From Emticicia sp031378345 (lineage in GTDB: Bacteria > Bacteroidota > Bacteroidia > Cytophagales > Spirosomataceae), in assembly GCA_031378345.1 (NCBI GenBank), contig JANNDY010000135.1:57694-121693 (forward strand): a DNA stretch of 64,000 nt, in the 5' to 3' direction. Below, one piece after another: positions 8,394 through 18,300 of this stretch. The first letter of the stretch is position 1; each line of letters opens with the position of its first letter. The notes below the pieces were generated by a model. It saw only the letters and a list, made by a program, of their open reading frames with translations. It was not told where the DNA came from and searched no databases. The position numbers were made by a program, and so were the translations under genes.

Positions 8394-8427
8394 AAAAAAG
8401 AGTTTGCCTCACGACAAACTCTTTTTT
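8394..8427. terminator. bidirectional terminator between convergent genes
   Basis: AAAAAAGAGTTTG (8394-8406) pairs with CAAACTCTTTTTT (8415-8427). It serves both the HupE gene on + and the efflux adaptor gene on -. Confidence 0.85.
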
Positions 8428-8445
8428 GCTTTTTACAAGGGATGC

Positions 8446-9840
8446 CTACTCCTTCTTTTTCTCTTCTTTTTTCTCTACTTTTTTAATTACTAAATCACCG
8501 TCTTTTAGTTTTTTAGAAACTGCAATAAATGGACCAGATACAATTTCTTCGCCCTCTTTCAAGCCATCAATTACCTCAATAGTACCTGCCGAAGTATCTG
8601 TGATTCCAGTCTTTACTTCACGCATTTTTACTTTGTCTTTGTCGTGCACAAAAACCACCTCTTTAGGCTTATCTTTCTTTGTTGGCTTTGGTCCTTGATT
8701 CGTATTTGTTTGATTATCAGTATTTTGTGAGTCGTCTTTTACAATATTATCATTTGCCCCACGAGTGGTAACGGCAGCAATTGGCACACTGCGGACACCT
8801 ATTTTTTTCTCCGTAACAATGTCAACGGTTGCTGTCATACCTGGCTTGAAAGGATATACTTTTCTTGCTTTTCTGTCAATTAATTCACGGTACGATTCTG
8901 GCAAAATTCTGATTCTTACTTCAAACTCTGTTACGGCATCGGTGGCGGCAGATAATGCACTATTTGTGCCTGAGCCATTGGCTGTATTGGCTATTTCGGT
9001 AACAATTCCTTTGAATTTTTTGCCTGTCATGGCATACGAATCAACGTCAATGATGGCAGTATCGCCCAAACTTACTCGCACGATGTCGTTTTCGTTTACA
9101 TTCATGCGAACTTCCATGTTGTTAAGATTGGCAATTCGTAGCATTTCAGTACCCGACATTTGCGAAGTTCCAACTACACGCTCGCCCAATTCGATTGCCA
9201 ATTTCGACACAATGCCATTCATCGGAGCATAAACGGTTGTCTTGTATAAGTTTGTTTTGGCATCTTTCAAACCCGCTTCGGCACTTCTGATATTGAAGTT
9301 TGCAGCCTCAACATTTGCCTTTGCCGATTCGATTTCTTGCTTCGAAACTTTCAAATTTGTTTCTGCAATTTCCATGTCAGATGTCGAAATTACTTTGTCG
9401 TCAAACAATTTTTTCTGGCGATTATATTCTTGTTGAGCTTTCAACAAACGAACCTCCGATTGTGCCTGCACAGATTTCGATTGCTCGGCACCAGCTTTGG
9501 TTTGGTTTACAACTGCAACTGAGCGTTCGACTACTGAAAGGTAGTTTTCAGGCTTTATTTTGAGTAAAAGTTGCCCCTTTTTGACCGAATCGCCTTCTTT
9601 TACATACAAACCGATGATTTCACCGGGTACGTCAGGCGTAATTTTTACTTCGATTTCAGGTTGAATTTTGCCAGAAGCCGACACCGTTTCGATGATGTCA
9701 GTTTTGCCGACTTTCACAAAATCTACTTCGGTTGGCTTAACTTTGCCAATCCATCCTTGCGATTTTGCAACTAAAATTCCTATTACAAGAAGGGCAGCAA
9801 CACTACCCAAAATCCACCAGAGTCTATTTGATTTTTTCAT
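8446..9840 (-). CDS. efflux transporter periplasmic adaptor subunit (HlyD/MacA family)
   Basis: One N-terminal membrane anchor (WWILGSVAALLVIGILVA) is followed by a split biotinyl-lipoyl-like domain (ITPDVPGEIIGLYVKEGDSVKKG, then VYAPMNGIVSKLAIELGERV), a long helical hairpin between the halves, and a beta-barrel domain. This is the membrane-fusion layout. It joins an inner-membrane pump to the TolC-like channel encoded just upstream on the same strand. The C-terminus has a charged lysine/glutamate tail. No pump subunit (MacB- or RND-type) is in the window, and the gene ends at a terminator, so the pump must be encoded elsewhere. The Bacteroidota TolC-MacA-MacB arrangement is usual. Confidence 0.9.
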   Translation of the reverse strand: MKKSNRLWWILGSVAALLVIGILVAKSQGWIGKVKPTEVDFVKVGKTDIIETVSASGKIQPEIEVKITPDVPGEIIGLYVKEGDSVKKGQLLLKIKPENYLSVVERSVAVVNQTKAGAEQSKSVQAQSEVRLLKAQQEYNRQKKLFDDKVISTSDMEIAETNLKVSKQEIESAKANVEAANFNIRSAEAGLKDAKTNLYKTTVYAPMNGIVSKLAIELGERVVGTSQMSGTEMLRIANLNNMEVRMNVNENDIVRVSLGDTAIIDVDSYAMTGKKFKGIVTEIANTANGSGTNSALSAATDAVTEFEVRIRILPESYRELIDRKARKVYPFKPGMTATVDIVTEKKIGVRSVPIAAVTTRGANDNIVKDDSQNTDNQTNTNQGPKPTKKDKPKEVVFVHDKDKVKMREVKTGITDTSAGTIEVIDGLKEGEEIVSGPFIAVSKKLKDGDLVIKKVEKKEEKKKE

Positions 9841-9931
9841 TGAGAAAAATAATTTGTAAATTTTTTATAATATGAAATTAATGGGGAAAGTTTTATAATA
9901 AATAAAAGTTGAAGCATTTGTCGAAAAAAAT

Positions 9932-9980
9932 ATTCACTCATTCCGAACGGGCGGCGTTCCGCATTACTCATTCGCTCATT
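9932..9980. repeat. ACTCATTC repeats around a GC-rich palindrome
   Basis: ATTCACTCATTC and ATTACTCATTCGCTCATT flank a GC-rich core whose GAAC and GTTC ends can pair. The element touches the stop codon of the TolC-like gene and lies between it and the adaptor gene. The same ACTCATTC unit recurs at 34.2 and 57.3 kb. Confidence 0.5.
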
Positions 9981-11433
9981 AAAAAGCCAGCGGTCTATTT
10001 TGATAATAATCTAAGATTTTTATTCTGAAAACATAATCGTATTTTGCTTGAATCTGATTAGCTCTTGCACGGTCGAGATTGGTTTTTGAAATGCTATAAT
10101 CTAAAGCATTCAAAGCTCCAGCATTAAATCTTGACTCTGCCGCACGAAACGATTCTTCTAAAGCCCTAACTTGATTGCCAAGTGCCGAATAACGTTTGGC
10201 AGAATTTGACATATTTACATAGGCTTGGTCAATGTCTTGACGGAGGCGTAAACGCACATTATCTGCTTGTATTTCTGTTTGTTTTTGATTGATTTGTGCT
10301 GTCGTTAGACGAAATTTAGTGCTATATCCATTAAAAATCGGTACTCTAACATTAACTCCTAAAGAGGCATTACTATTACCGCCTAATTGTCGAAAATAAT
10401 TAATTTTTTCTCTTTCAGCCACCGAAGTTGGCAAATAACCAATAACTGGGTAGCGAGTTCCTGCAATATTTACAAAGCCTGCTTCTGTTTCAACAATTTT
10501 CTGCGTAACATTTACATTTTCGGCAGCTGTTGAATAAGAAGAGTTGAAATTTGCACTTGCCGAAATGGTCGGCATCTTCAAACCTTTGGCAATATCAACT
10601 GATTTTTGAGAGGCTTTTACTCGCATATCTGCAGCTTGCACATCTGCCAAATACCCTTGTGCAATTTCGTAGATTTGAGCAGGAGTTGCAGGATAAGACT
10701 GAATACTTGGATTTGGCACTTCCACACGCACTACTTCGATATTTCGGTCGGCACCTGCATTCATGAGTTGTTTTAAAGTCAATTTTGCAGAAATAATGGC
10801 ATTTTCGGCATTAACTACACTTACTTCGTCATTGGCTAATTGAGCTTTTATGTCATAAAGATTGGTTTCGGGCAGCGAACCAGCATTGACCAATTTTTGA
10901 GTTCGGTCTAATTGAATCGTTGTAACTTCCACTTGTCGTTGAGAAATAGCAAGCAAATCTTCTTGTGAAAGTACATTCAGATAACCCACTACAATATTGA
11001 GCGTTATCTGGTTTTTCATGTTTTGCAAATCTAAGCGAGAAGCCTCCAAATTCAATTGATTTAAGGAAATTCCATTGCGAGTTTGGTAGCCATCAAAGAG
11101 AACCACGCCAGCATTCAAGCCAAAACCATTTGAGCCAACAGTATTTGTAATGATACCATTGGTGAAGGGATTGATATTTCGACCTGAAAAAACATTAATG
11201 TTAGTACCACCATTGAGTGTTGGGTATTTTGCCCATTTCGATTGCTCAAGGGTATTGATTCCTTGTTCAACTTGAAGATTATTTTGCTTAATAGAAAGAT
11301 TGTTTTTCAAGGCAAAATCAATGGCATCTTGCAAAGTTACCTTATCGCCACCATTGCCTGAAACTGAAGTTTGAGCAAAAGTGTAAGTATTAGCAAGAAA
11401 AAAAGTTGAAAGTAAAATTTTAGCTAATTTCAT
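9979..11433 (-). CDS. TolC-family outer-membrane efflux channel
   Basis: A signal peptide (ILLSTFFLANTYTFAQ) precedes two outer-membrane efflux protein repeats. Each shows the typical helix-strand pattern: DAIDFALKNNLSIKQ near residue 37, then LTTAQINQKQTEIQADNVRLRLRQD near 390, and the closing helix RFNAGALNALDYSISKTNLDRARANQ. Its 484 residues are normal for the family. It is upstream of the adaptor gene in the same direction, separated by 138 bases that hold a repeat element. A near-perfect 23-bp palindrome in its promoter region suggests control by a dimeric repressor. Confidence 0.9.
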   Translation of the reverse strand: MKLAKILLSTFFLANTYTFAQTSVSGNGGDKVTLQDAIDFALKNNLSIKQNNLQVEQGINTLEQSKWAKYPTLNGGTNINVFSGRNINPFTNGIITNTVGSNGFGLNAGVVLFDGYQTRNGISLNQLNLEASRLDLQNMKNQITLNIVVGYLNVLSQEDLLAISQRQVEVTTIQLDRTQKLVNAGSLPETNLYDIKAQLANDEVSVVNAENAIISAKLTLKQLMNAGADRNIEVVRVEVPNPSIQSYPATPAQIYEIAQGYLADVQAADMRVKASQKSVDIAKGLKMPTISASANFNSSYSTAAENVNVTQKIVETEAGFVNIAGTRYPVIGYLPTSVAEREKINYFRQLGGNSNASLGVNVRVPIFNGYSTKFRLTTAQINQKQTEIQADNVRLRLRQDIDQAYVNMSNSAKRYSALGNQVRALEESFRAAESRFNAGALNALDYSISKTNLDRARANQIQAKYDYVFRIKILDYYQNRPLAF

Positions 11434-11452
11434 AAGAATTTATATTGCTGTA

Positions 11453-11475
11453 TTCAAAGCCTTAAAGACTTTGAA
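11453..11475. promoter_or_regulatory. 23-bp palindrome upstream of the TolC-like gene, candidate operator
   Basis: TTCAAAGCCTT and AAGACTTTGAA are complementary at 10 of 11 positions around a central A. The site lies 20-42 bases before the start codon of the efflux gene. That is a common position for a TetR- or MarR-type repressor site. No regulator gene is adjacent. Confidence 0.5.
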
Positions 11476-11595
11476 CATATTTGATACAACAATCTTACGA
11501 AACATTCTTATATGCTTGCTACAAGAAATGGATAAACGGTTTTTTTGAAGTTTGGAGGTGCGTTAGGGCGTTTTGGGATTTAAGTTGGTATCTGC

Positions 11596-12393
11596 TTATT
11601 TCAATTCCTTTGCTCTCTTTTCGGCAGCCAAAATACCTTTTATTAAACCTTCCGAAAGTTGATTTTCTTCAAAAGTTTTTAAAGCCGCTTCGGTTGTTCC
11701 TCCTTTTGAGGCAACGGCTTTTATCAAATTATCAAGGCTTTGTTCGGCTGTATTCATCAAATGATAAGAGCCAAGCATGGTTTGTTTGACAAGCAAAGAA
11801 GCCATTCCTTCGTCAAATCCCATCTGTTTTCCTGCCTCAATCATGTGTTTTACAATATAATAAAAATAGGCTGGTCCACTCCCACTCAAAGCTGTTACGG
11901 CATCAATCATGTTTTCGTCCTCCAAATAAACCGAGCGACCTGTGGCATTAATCAAATTTTCGACTTTGCGAAGTTTTGGAGCATCCACTTCTGGCGATGC
12001 AGTGAAGCCCGTAATGCCCATGCCCAACATTGCAGGCGTATTTGGCATGGCTCGTATAACTAATTTATGGTCAAGAACAGACTGGATTTTTGCCATCGGA
12101 ATACCTGCCATGATTGACAAAATTACTTGTTGAGGTTGAATCACGGCACGGAGTTCGTCTTGCACCGAAGCAAAATCTTGGGGCTTTACCGAAAGTATAA
12201 TTAGCTCATAATCAGCTATTTGCGAGTTTATTACGCTCACTACCGAGCCTTCTTTTGAGGCTCGTAAAGTGTCGCTTCGTTCTTGATTTTTTTCGATTAA
12301 AAGTAAATCTTCTTTTTTTACTAAGTCATACTGCAAGAACGAACGGGCAAATGCCATGCCCATATTTCCACAGCCTACGATGGCAATTTTCAT
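11596..12393 (-). CDS. proC: pyrroline-5-carboxylate reductase
   Basis: ProC reduces pyrroline-5-carboxylate to proline with NAD(P)H in the cytosol. The N-terminal Rossmann motif is IAIVGCGNMGMAFARS. It is followed by SVKPQDF, the MAGIP segment, and the family signature region (ALSGSGPAYFYYI, then the VKQTMLGS helix near residues 200-215). I choose the ATG at 12393 because homologues begin with MKIAIVG; 18 codons further upstream are open but contain no expected residues. It follows ribD by 40 bases on the same strand. Confidence 0.93.
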   Translation of the reverse strand: MKIAIVGCGNMGMAFARSFLQYDLVKKEDLLLIEKNQERSDTLRASKEGSVVSVINSQIADYELIILSVKPQDFASVQDELRAVIQPQQVILSIMAGIPMAKIQSVLDHKLVIRAMPNTPAMLGMGITGFTASPEVDAPKLRKVENLINATGRSVYLEDENMIDAVTALSGSGPAYFYYIVKHMIEAGKQMGFDEGMASLLVKQTMLGSYHLMNTAEQSLDNLIKAVASKGGTTEAALKTFEENQLSEGLIKGILAAEKRAKELK

Positions 12394-12433
12394 TAGGAAT
12401 AAATTTATAAATTTTGCAAAGATTAAAAGGAAA

Positions 12434-13387
12434 TTACACCGAAACAAGGTTTTTATAAAACGTCAATTCATCTCCCATTAGATTTTGTATATGTGTAATA
12501 ATAATATTTTTGGGCAAAATTGGTGCCGAAATGCCTTTAAAAAGTTGATTTTTGCTACGAAAAACTCGAATCTCATCAAACAAGTTTTCATTCATAAAAC
12601 TTTGTAAGAGTTTTGCTCCGCCTTCGACAATGAGCGATTGAATCCCACCCCCAGCCCCTCCCCAATAGGGAGGGGAGCTAAAAGCCCCGAAGCGTCGGTC
12701 GCTCCCTATTGGGGAGGATTGGGGTGGGATTATTACAGGATTCCTCCCAGTCCATTCTCTCACGGTGAGTTGTGGTTTGTCGTAGAGTGCCGTATTTTTA
12801 CCAACCATAATTGCATCTTCTTCGCTTCGCCATTTGTGCGAAACTTTGTGCGAAAGTGCATTGCTGATTTTTATTTGCTTGAAATTTTCTCCTGCAATAA
12901 ATCCATCAGCTGTTTCTGCCCATTTCAAAATGATATATGGGCGTTTTTTTTCTATAAAAGTAAAAAATCTTACATTCAGTCCTCTACCTTTTTCTTCTAA
13001 AATACCTGTAACTACTTGAATATCAGCATTTTGCAATTTTTCAATTCCTTTTCCTGATACCAAAGGATTTGGGTCGAAATTACAAATCACGACTTTTTTT
13101 ACTTGGTGTTTTATTAATAAATTGGCACAAGGCGGTGTTTTCCCGAAGTGCGAACAAGGTTCAAGCGTTACATAAACTGTTGACTCGGCAAGCAAAGATT
13201 TATCTTTTACCGAATTTACTGCATTGACTTCGGCATGGGAATCGCCATATTTTTGGTGAAATCCTTCGCCAATAATCAAATTATTATGCACAATTACGCA
13301 GCCAACCATCGGGTTTGGACTGACGTTTCCTCGACCAATTTCTGCCAATTGTAAGGCACGAAGCATATATTTTTCGTCGGTAGTCAA
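12434..13387 (-). CDS. ribD: bifunctional riboflavin biosynthesis protein RibD, with repeat insertion in the reductase domain
   Basis: RibD deaminates and then reduces the pyrimidine intermediate of riboflavin synthesis. The deaminase half is intact: HAEVNAV and the zinc motif PCSHFGKTPPC. The reductase half starts normally (RPYIILKWAETADGF, then MVGKNTALYDKPQLTVR) and ends normally (SLIVEGGAKLLQSF). Between GRNP and SLIVEGG, however, it reads through a GC-rich palindromic repeat that gives proline/glycine/serine-rich residues, where I expect roughly 60 residues of reductase fold. The frame stays open, but the reductase may be impaired. The start is TTG at 13387; an ATG at 13366 is the alternative. 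Confidence 0.85.
   Translation of the reverse strand: MTTDEKYMLRALQLAEIGRGNVSPNPMVGCVIVHNNLIIGEGFHQKYGDSHAEVNAVNSVKDKSLLAESTVYVTLEPCSHFGKTPPCANLLIKHQVKKVVICNFDPNPLVSGKGIEKLQNADIQVVTGILEEKGRGLNVRFFTFIEKKRPYIILKWAETADGFIAGENFKQIKISNALSHKVSHKWRSEEDAIMVGKNTALYDKPQLTVREWTGRNPVIIPPQSSPIGSDRRFGAFSSPPYWGGAGGGIQSLIVEGGAKLLQSFMNENLFDEIRVFRSKNQLFKGISAPILPKNIIITHIQNLMGDELTFYKNLVSV
12641..12731. repeat. GC-rich palindromic repeat inside ribD
   Basis: Left arm 12641-12678 starts AATCCCACCCC and contains CCCCAATAGGGAG. Right arm 12701-12731 is its near-complement, ending GGGGTGGGATT. The ~22-nt loop carries CCGAAGCGTCGG, itself a small hairpin. Base composition is far richer in GC than the surrounding gene. 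Similar CCCCTCCCC-type repeats are, from memory, scattered in many Bacteroidota genomes. Confidence 0.8.
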
Positions 13388-13443
13388 TGAGTAAATTAGT
13401 GAATGAGCGATTTAGTGAATATTTTTGCAAAAAAAACTTTTTT

Positions 13444-14347
13444 ATGCCTCAAATTTCAAGCAAAAGTCTTTTTGATAATTTATTACAACAAATTACGGTG
13501 TATGAAGCACAAGAAGCAAAAGAAATTGTTTTTTGGTTGATGGAATTTTATCTTGGCTTAAAAAAAATTGATATTTTGAGTGATAAAGCTATTGATAATC
13601 AAGTACTTATAAACTGGAAAAATATCATTGAAAGAATAAATTCCAATGAACCAATTCAATATATTTTGGGCGAAACAGAGTTTTTCGGAAGAAAATTTCT
13701 TGTAAATAGCAATGTTTTAATTCCAAGACCTGAAACTGAGGAATTAGTGCAACTCATAATTGACGGTCAAAAAAATCACCAATCACCAATCACTAATTCT
13801 CGACCTCGGCACAGGAAGTGGCTGTATTGCTATTTCTTTGGCAAAAGAATTACCTAATTTCCAAGTTTTTGCTTGGGATATTTCTGAAAAAGCCCTTGAA
13901 ACAGCTCAAAAAAATGCAGAACTGAATAATGCTAATGTGATTTTTGAAAAAGCAGATATTTTAAATCATTCATCAGTAATAGATTACTCAGAATTCATAA
14001 CTCAGAATCGCACGGCGAACCGTTCAGAACTCTCAATCATCGTCAGCAACCCTCCTTATGTTACGAAGAATGAAATTGATTTTATGCAAAAAAATGTTCT
14101 TGATTTTGAACCACATTTAGCTTTATTTGTTGAAAATAATGACCCACTTGTTTTTTATAAATCTATTGCAGAAATTGCACATAAAAACCTGATAATCAAT
14201 GGTTTAGTGATTGTAGAAATCAATGAATCATTGGCCCAAGAAACGGCAGATTTGTTTGTAAAAAAAGGATTTTCAGAAGTAGAAATTATCAAAGATATTT
14301 ATCAAAAAGATAGGTTTGTGCGGGCATGGCTTCGCAAAAAAGATTAA
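13444..14347 (+). pseudogene. prmC: peptide-chain-release-factor glutamine methyltransferase, frameshifted at a heptamer repeat
   Basis: PrmC methylates the GGQ glutamine of release factors. The N-terminal helical domain (frame 1) ends with the family motif IPRPETEELVQLI. The catalytic domain continues in the next frame with LDLGTGSGCIAI (SAM binding) and the signature NPPYV. The switch falls at 13769-13795, where an A7 run meets three 7-bp units (ATCACCA, ATCACCA, ATCACTA). Loss of one unit would restore the frame. A second oddity, about 15-20 extra residues between KADILN and IIVSNPPYV, comes from a short-repeat insertion at about 13985-14035 and keeps frame. I start at the ATG at 13444 because the 19 codons before it are repeat-derived. 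It may be a real lesion, a phase switch, or a sequence error. Confidence 0.8.
13775..13795 (+). repeat. three-unit heptamer repeat in prmC
   Basis: ATCACCA at 13775-13781 and 13782-13788, then ATCACTA at 13789-13795, preceded by seven A residues (13769-13775). Because 7 is not a multiple of 3, each gain or loss of a unit moves the reading frame. Confidence 0.8.
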
Positions 14348-14427
14348 AAAGAAAGTATATTTTTAATGGTTTTTGCTAACTTCACGTTTTAAAATATACA
14401 CGATTCAGCAAATCGTGCCACAAATAC

Positions 14428-15399
14428 ATGGAAGGTTCAAGAATTTTACATAGAAAAATAAGAGAAGTCTTTTCGGAAACAAGCAAAGTTGTCATTGGTC
14501 AGGAACGCCTAATAAATCGTTTGTTGATTGGGCTTTTTACAGGCGGACATATCTTGCTCGAAGGTGTGCCGGGACTTGCCAAAACCAAAACTATCAATAC
14601 TTTAGCAAAGGTTTTGGATTTGGGTTTCAATCGCCTACAATTTACACCCGATTTGCTTCCTGCCGACCTCGTGGGAACGATGATTTATAACCAAAAATCT
14701 GGAGATTTTGAAGTAAAAAAAGGGCCTATTTTTGCCAACTTGATTCTTGCCGATGAGGTAAATCGAGCTCCTGCAAAAGTGCAATCGGCTTTGTTGGAAG
14801 CTATGGCAGAAAAACAAGTAACCATTGGCGACGAGTCGCACCAACTCGACCGCCCGTTTATGGTAATGGCTACGCAAAATCCTGTGGAGCAAGAAGGCAC
14901 TTACCCCCTACCCGAAGCACAAGTTGATAGGTTTATGATGAAGGTTTTTGTTGATTATTTGAGCAAAAATGACGAGTTGGAAATGGTCCGAAAAATAGCC
15001 AATCTCAATGAGAATTATATACCAAGACCTATCCTAAACAAAGAAGAAATTGCCGCAATCGGGCAAGAGATAAATCGCATCACGATTTCCGAAATGCTTG
15101 AGCGTTATATCATTGAGCTTGTTTTTGCCACTCGCCGCCCTGCGGAGTATGGCTTGAAAGACGAGGCTCGCTACATACAATTTGGGGTTTCGCCACGAGC
15201 AGGTATTGCTCTCTATAACGCCGCCAAAGCTCTTGCTTATTTTGATGAAAGAGATTATGTTTTGCCCGAAGATATTAAGGCTTTGGTACATGATGTTTTC
15301 AACCATCGAATTATCCTCAACTACGAAGCCGAAGCCGACGGACTTACCACTCGTGAAGTGATTGATAATGTACTGAAACGTGTGGCGATTGGGCGTTAA
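14428..15399 (+). CDS. MoxR-type AAA+ ATPase (first copy)
   Basis: The P-loop is GVPGLAKT near residue 49, Walker B is LILADEVNRAP near 107, and sensor-1 is MATQNPVEQEGTYPLPEAQ near 150. The C-terminal lid includes FGVSPRAGIAL, all typical of MoxR ATPases (about 320 residues). MoxR proteins act as chaperones, often with DUF58 and von-Willebrand-domain partners. No such partner follows here: the next gene is convergent and overlaps its stop codon by 4 bases. A close paralogue lies at 58792-59763. Confidence 0.9.
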   Translation: MEGSRILHRKIREVFSETSKVVIGQERLINRLLIGLFTGGHILLEGVPGLAKTKTINTLAKVLDLGFNRLQFTPDLLPADLVGTMIYNQKSGDFEVKKGPIFANLILADEVNRAPAKVQSALLEAMAEKQVTIGDESHQLDRPFMVMATQNPVEQEGTYPLPEAQVDRFMMKVFVDYLSKNDELEMVRKIANLNENYIPRPILNKEEIAAIGQEINRITISEMLERYIIELVFATRRPAEYGLKDEARYIQFGVSPRAGIALYNAAKALAYFDERDYVLPEDIKALVHDVFNHRIILNYEAEADGLTTREVIDNVLKRVAIGR

Positions 15400-18300
15400 T
15401 TTTCAGGAAATTTTATTTCAATTAGCGTACCTACCTCATCATTTTGATTGGTAGAATTTTGTACCAAATCATTGACCGAAAACTCAATGTTTGCCTCATT
15501 AATTTTGTTGTAAGTCATTAGGCGTTCTGCTGTTATTTTCAAGCCTTGCGATTGATAGCCTTTGTTTGATTTTACTTTAATCTCTTCTGCTTTTTTTCGT
15601 CCTACGCCATTATCTTCAATTTTGCATTTTAGATAATTCGATTCCATAGTAAACTTGATACTCAAAAGTCCTTTTTCTTTTTTGTACCTCAATCCATGAT
15701 TAATAGCATTTTCGACAAAAGGCTGGAGTATCATTGTTGGTATTTCGAAATACTTGCTTACTTTTTTATCAAGTACGATTTCAAAATCGAATTTTTCATC
15801 AAACCTAATTTTTTCCAATTCGATATAAAGCGTCAGGAGTCTAATTTCTTCTTCTAATGGAATAAATTTGCTGCGAGATGAATCTAAAAATAATCGAATG
15901 AGTTGGGCAAATTTGGTTAAATAATTATTGGCTGAAGCCGTATCTTGGCTCATCACATAGCTCTGAATAGAGTTTAAGGCGTTAAACACAAAATGTGGGT
16001 TCATTTGCATTTGTAATGCTCGCAGCTCCAGCTCTGCCTTTGCTTTATTTGCAGCATTGGTTTGTTGGTGAGCAATTAAAAGCTCTATTTCGGCTTTTTT
16101 ACGCTCAGTAATATCAATAATTATTTCAATTTGCTGCACTACATTTCCTTCTTCGTCTTTAATAGCATTATTGTTAATCTGAATCCATTTTTTATTTTTC
16201 TTGTTCGTCAAAACCTCTACCTCCAAAGTATAATTAAGATTATCCATGATGTCAGCTTTTTCTGTAAATTCTGTACTTCCTGGATTAAACAAATCTCGTG
16301 GTCTTTTGCCTAATAATAGTTCAGATGTAATTTCCATCATGTCGAGCAAAGCCTGATTTGCCCAAATTACATTTCCTTTTGGGTCAGTTATCAAAACACC
16401 ATTGGTTATCTTCTCAGCAACCAATGAGAGTTGTTTTACCTCATTTTGAGCAAGTTTTTTTTCTGTAATATCAGAGCAAATTCCTGACATTCTTACTGTT
16501 TTTCCTTCATTGTTTTTGATGGCAAATGCTTTTTCACTAATCCACCTGATTTGATTATCGGCAACGTTTATCCTATATTCTACATCTACTGAGTTACTGG
16601 TAATAAATTGATTCTCAATAATAGCTGGAATATGCTTGTCTTCTACAAAAATGTGTTTTTGAAAATAGGAGTGTTCCGAAAAAAAGAATTCTTGGGGTTC
16701 TCCAAGTACATCTTTGCACGAAGGACTTATGTATATATATTTATCATTGACAACATCAAGTAAGTAAAACACATCGTCGATTGTTTCGTTTAGTTGTCTA
16801 AAGTTATTTTCGCTTTCTTTTATAATTTTCTCATTATTAATTCTCTCGATAGCATTGGCAATGTTGGTTGCCAATGATTGTAGAAGGTTTAGTTTATCGT
16901 CCGACCATAGTTGCTCATTTGTACAATCATCAAAACCAATAAATCCATAAAAGTTATTTTTGATAAAAATAGGCAAAAGTAGTACCGATAATATATTTTG
17001 TTTAGCCCAGCGTTCTCTTACTTTATCATCAACTTCACTAATTGTTTTTTGAAATATTTTGTTTTGAAGCAATGGCTCAGTATAAAAATAAATGTTCTCA
17101 AAACTCAATTTTTGTGTTGCTTGATTATTAATTTGAGGAGAGATGTACTCCCGTACCCATTCTACTTTTTGGCTAATTATATTAGTTTTAATATCATTTT
17201 CAAAATAATATGCTCTATCGGCTTTTGCAGCTTCACCAATGGCTATAAATGACTCATTTAAGGTTTTTTCAATATCTGTACTTATTAGTAGTTTTTCAGT
17301 AATTTGAGCAATGGCAGCAAGCATTTCGCTTTTATAGATTAGCTGAGCTTGATTTTCAGCAAGTTTTGCTTCGATATTTTTGCGTTCGGTAATGTCGGTA
17401 ATTACGCCATCTAAAAAAGAAGATTGCCCATTATCTTCTATAAATCCTTTTCCTTTTTCATTTACCCAAACAATATTATTATCAATATCAAGCAAACGGT
17501 ATTCTATGGTATATTCTTCCCCTTTATCTACACTGTCTTTAAATACAGTATCGACAAACGCTTTGTCGGCTGGATGAATAATACTTGAATAACTTCTCTT
17601 AAAATTATCAATAAAATCGCTGGCAGCATAGCCTGATATCCTTTCAATGGCATCACTGATAAAAATCATTGTCCATGGCTCGCTATTTATACAGCGAAAT
17701 GCCGCACTCGAAATATTTGAAATTAAAGTTCGGTATTGGTATTCATTATCTTTGATTAGTTGCGTGAGTTTTACTTGCTCATCAATATCTTGAATAGTAC
17801 CATAAACCCTTTTAGTTCGATTATTGATAAATTCAGCATTTCCTTTTGTTCTTATCCACAGTTTTCGTCCTTTGTCATTTATGATTTGTAGTTCGCAATC
17901 ATAAGGAATTCCGAGTTTCACACAATTCACAAATGCTTTAATAAGGGTGTTTCTATTTTCTCCTTCCACAAAATAGTTAAGAATTTTCAGCCGATTTGAA
18001 CTTGATGCTTCCATCACTCCAAAAAGCTCTTTAGTAATTTCAGAATAATATAATTCTTGTTTTCCAAAATCAAATTCCCAACCACCAACTCGAGCAATTC
18101 GGCTGGTTTGTTCGAGTAGTTCGGAAGTGCGTTTTAGCTCTATTTCAGCTTTTTGGCTTTCAGTAATATCTTTGCCAACTTTTATCTTTAAATCTTTATG
18201 AGAAGATTCTTCTCGCCACTCAATTAATTTGTATTTTTCATTGTCTAATATAATTTTTTGTAGAAAAACCTTTTTTCCTAAGCCTTCGACATCTTCAATT

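Noticed and set aside
13387..13443. upstream extension of prmC (19 codons)
   Set aside because: The DNA is GAGTAAATTAGTGAATGAGC-like repeat; PrmC homologues start near the ATG at 13444.
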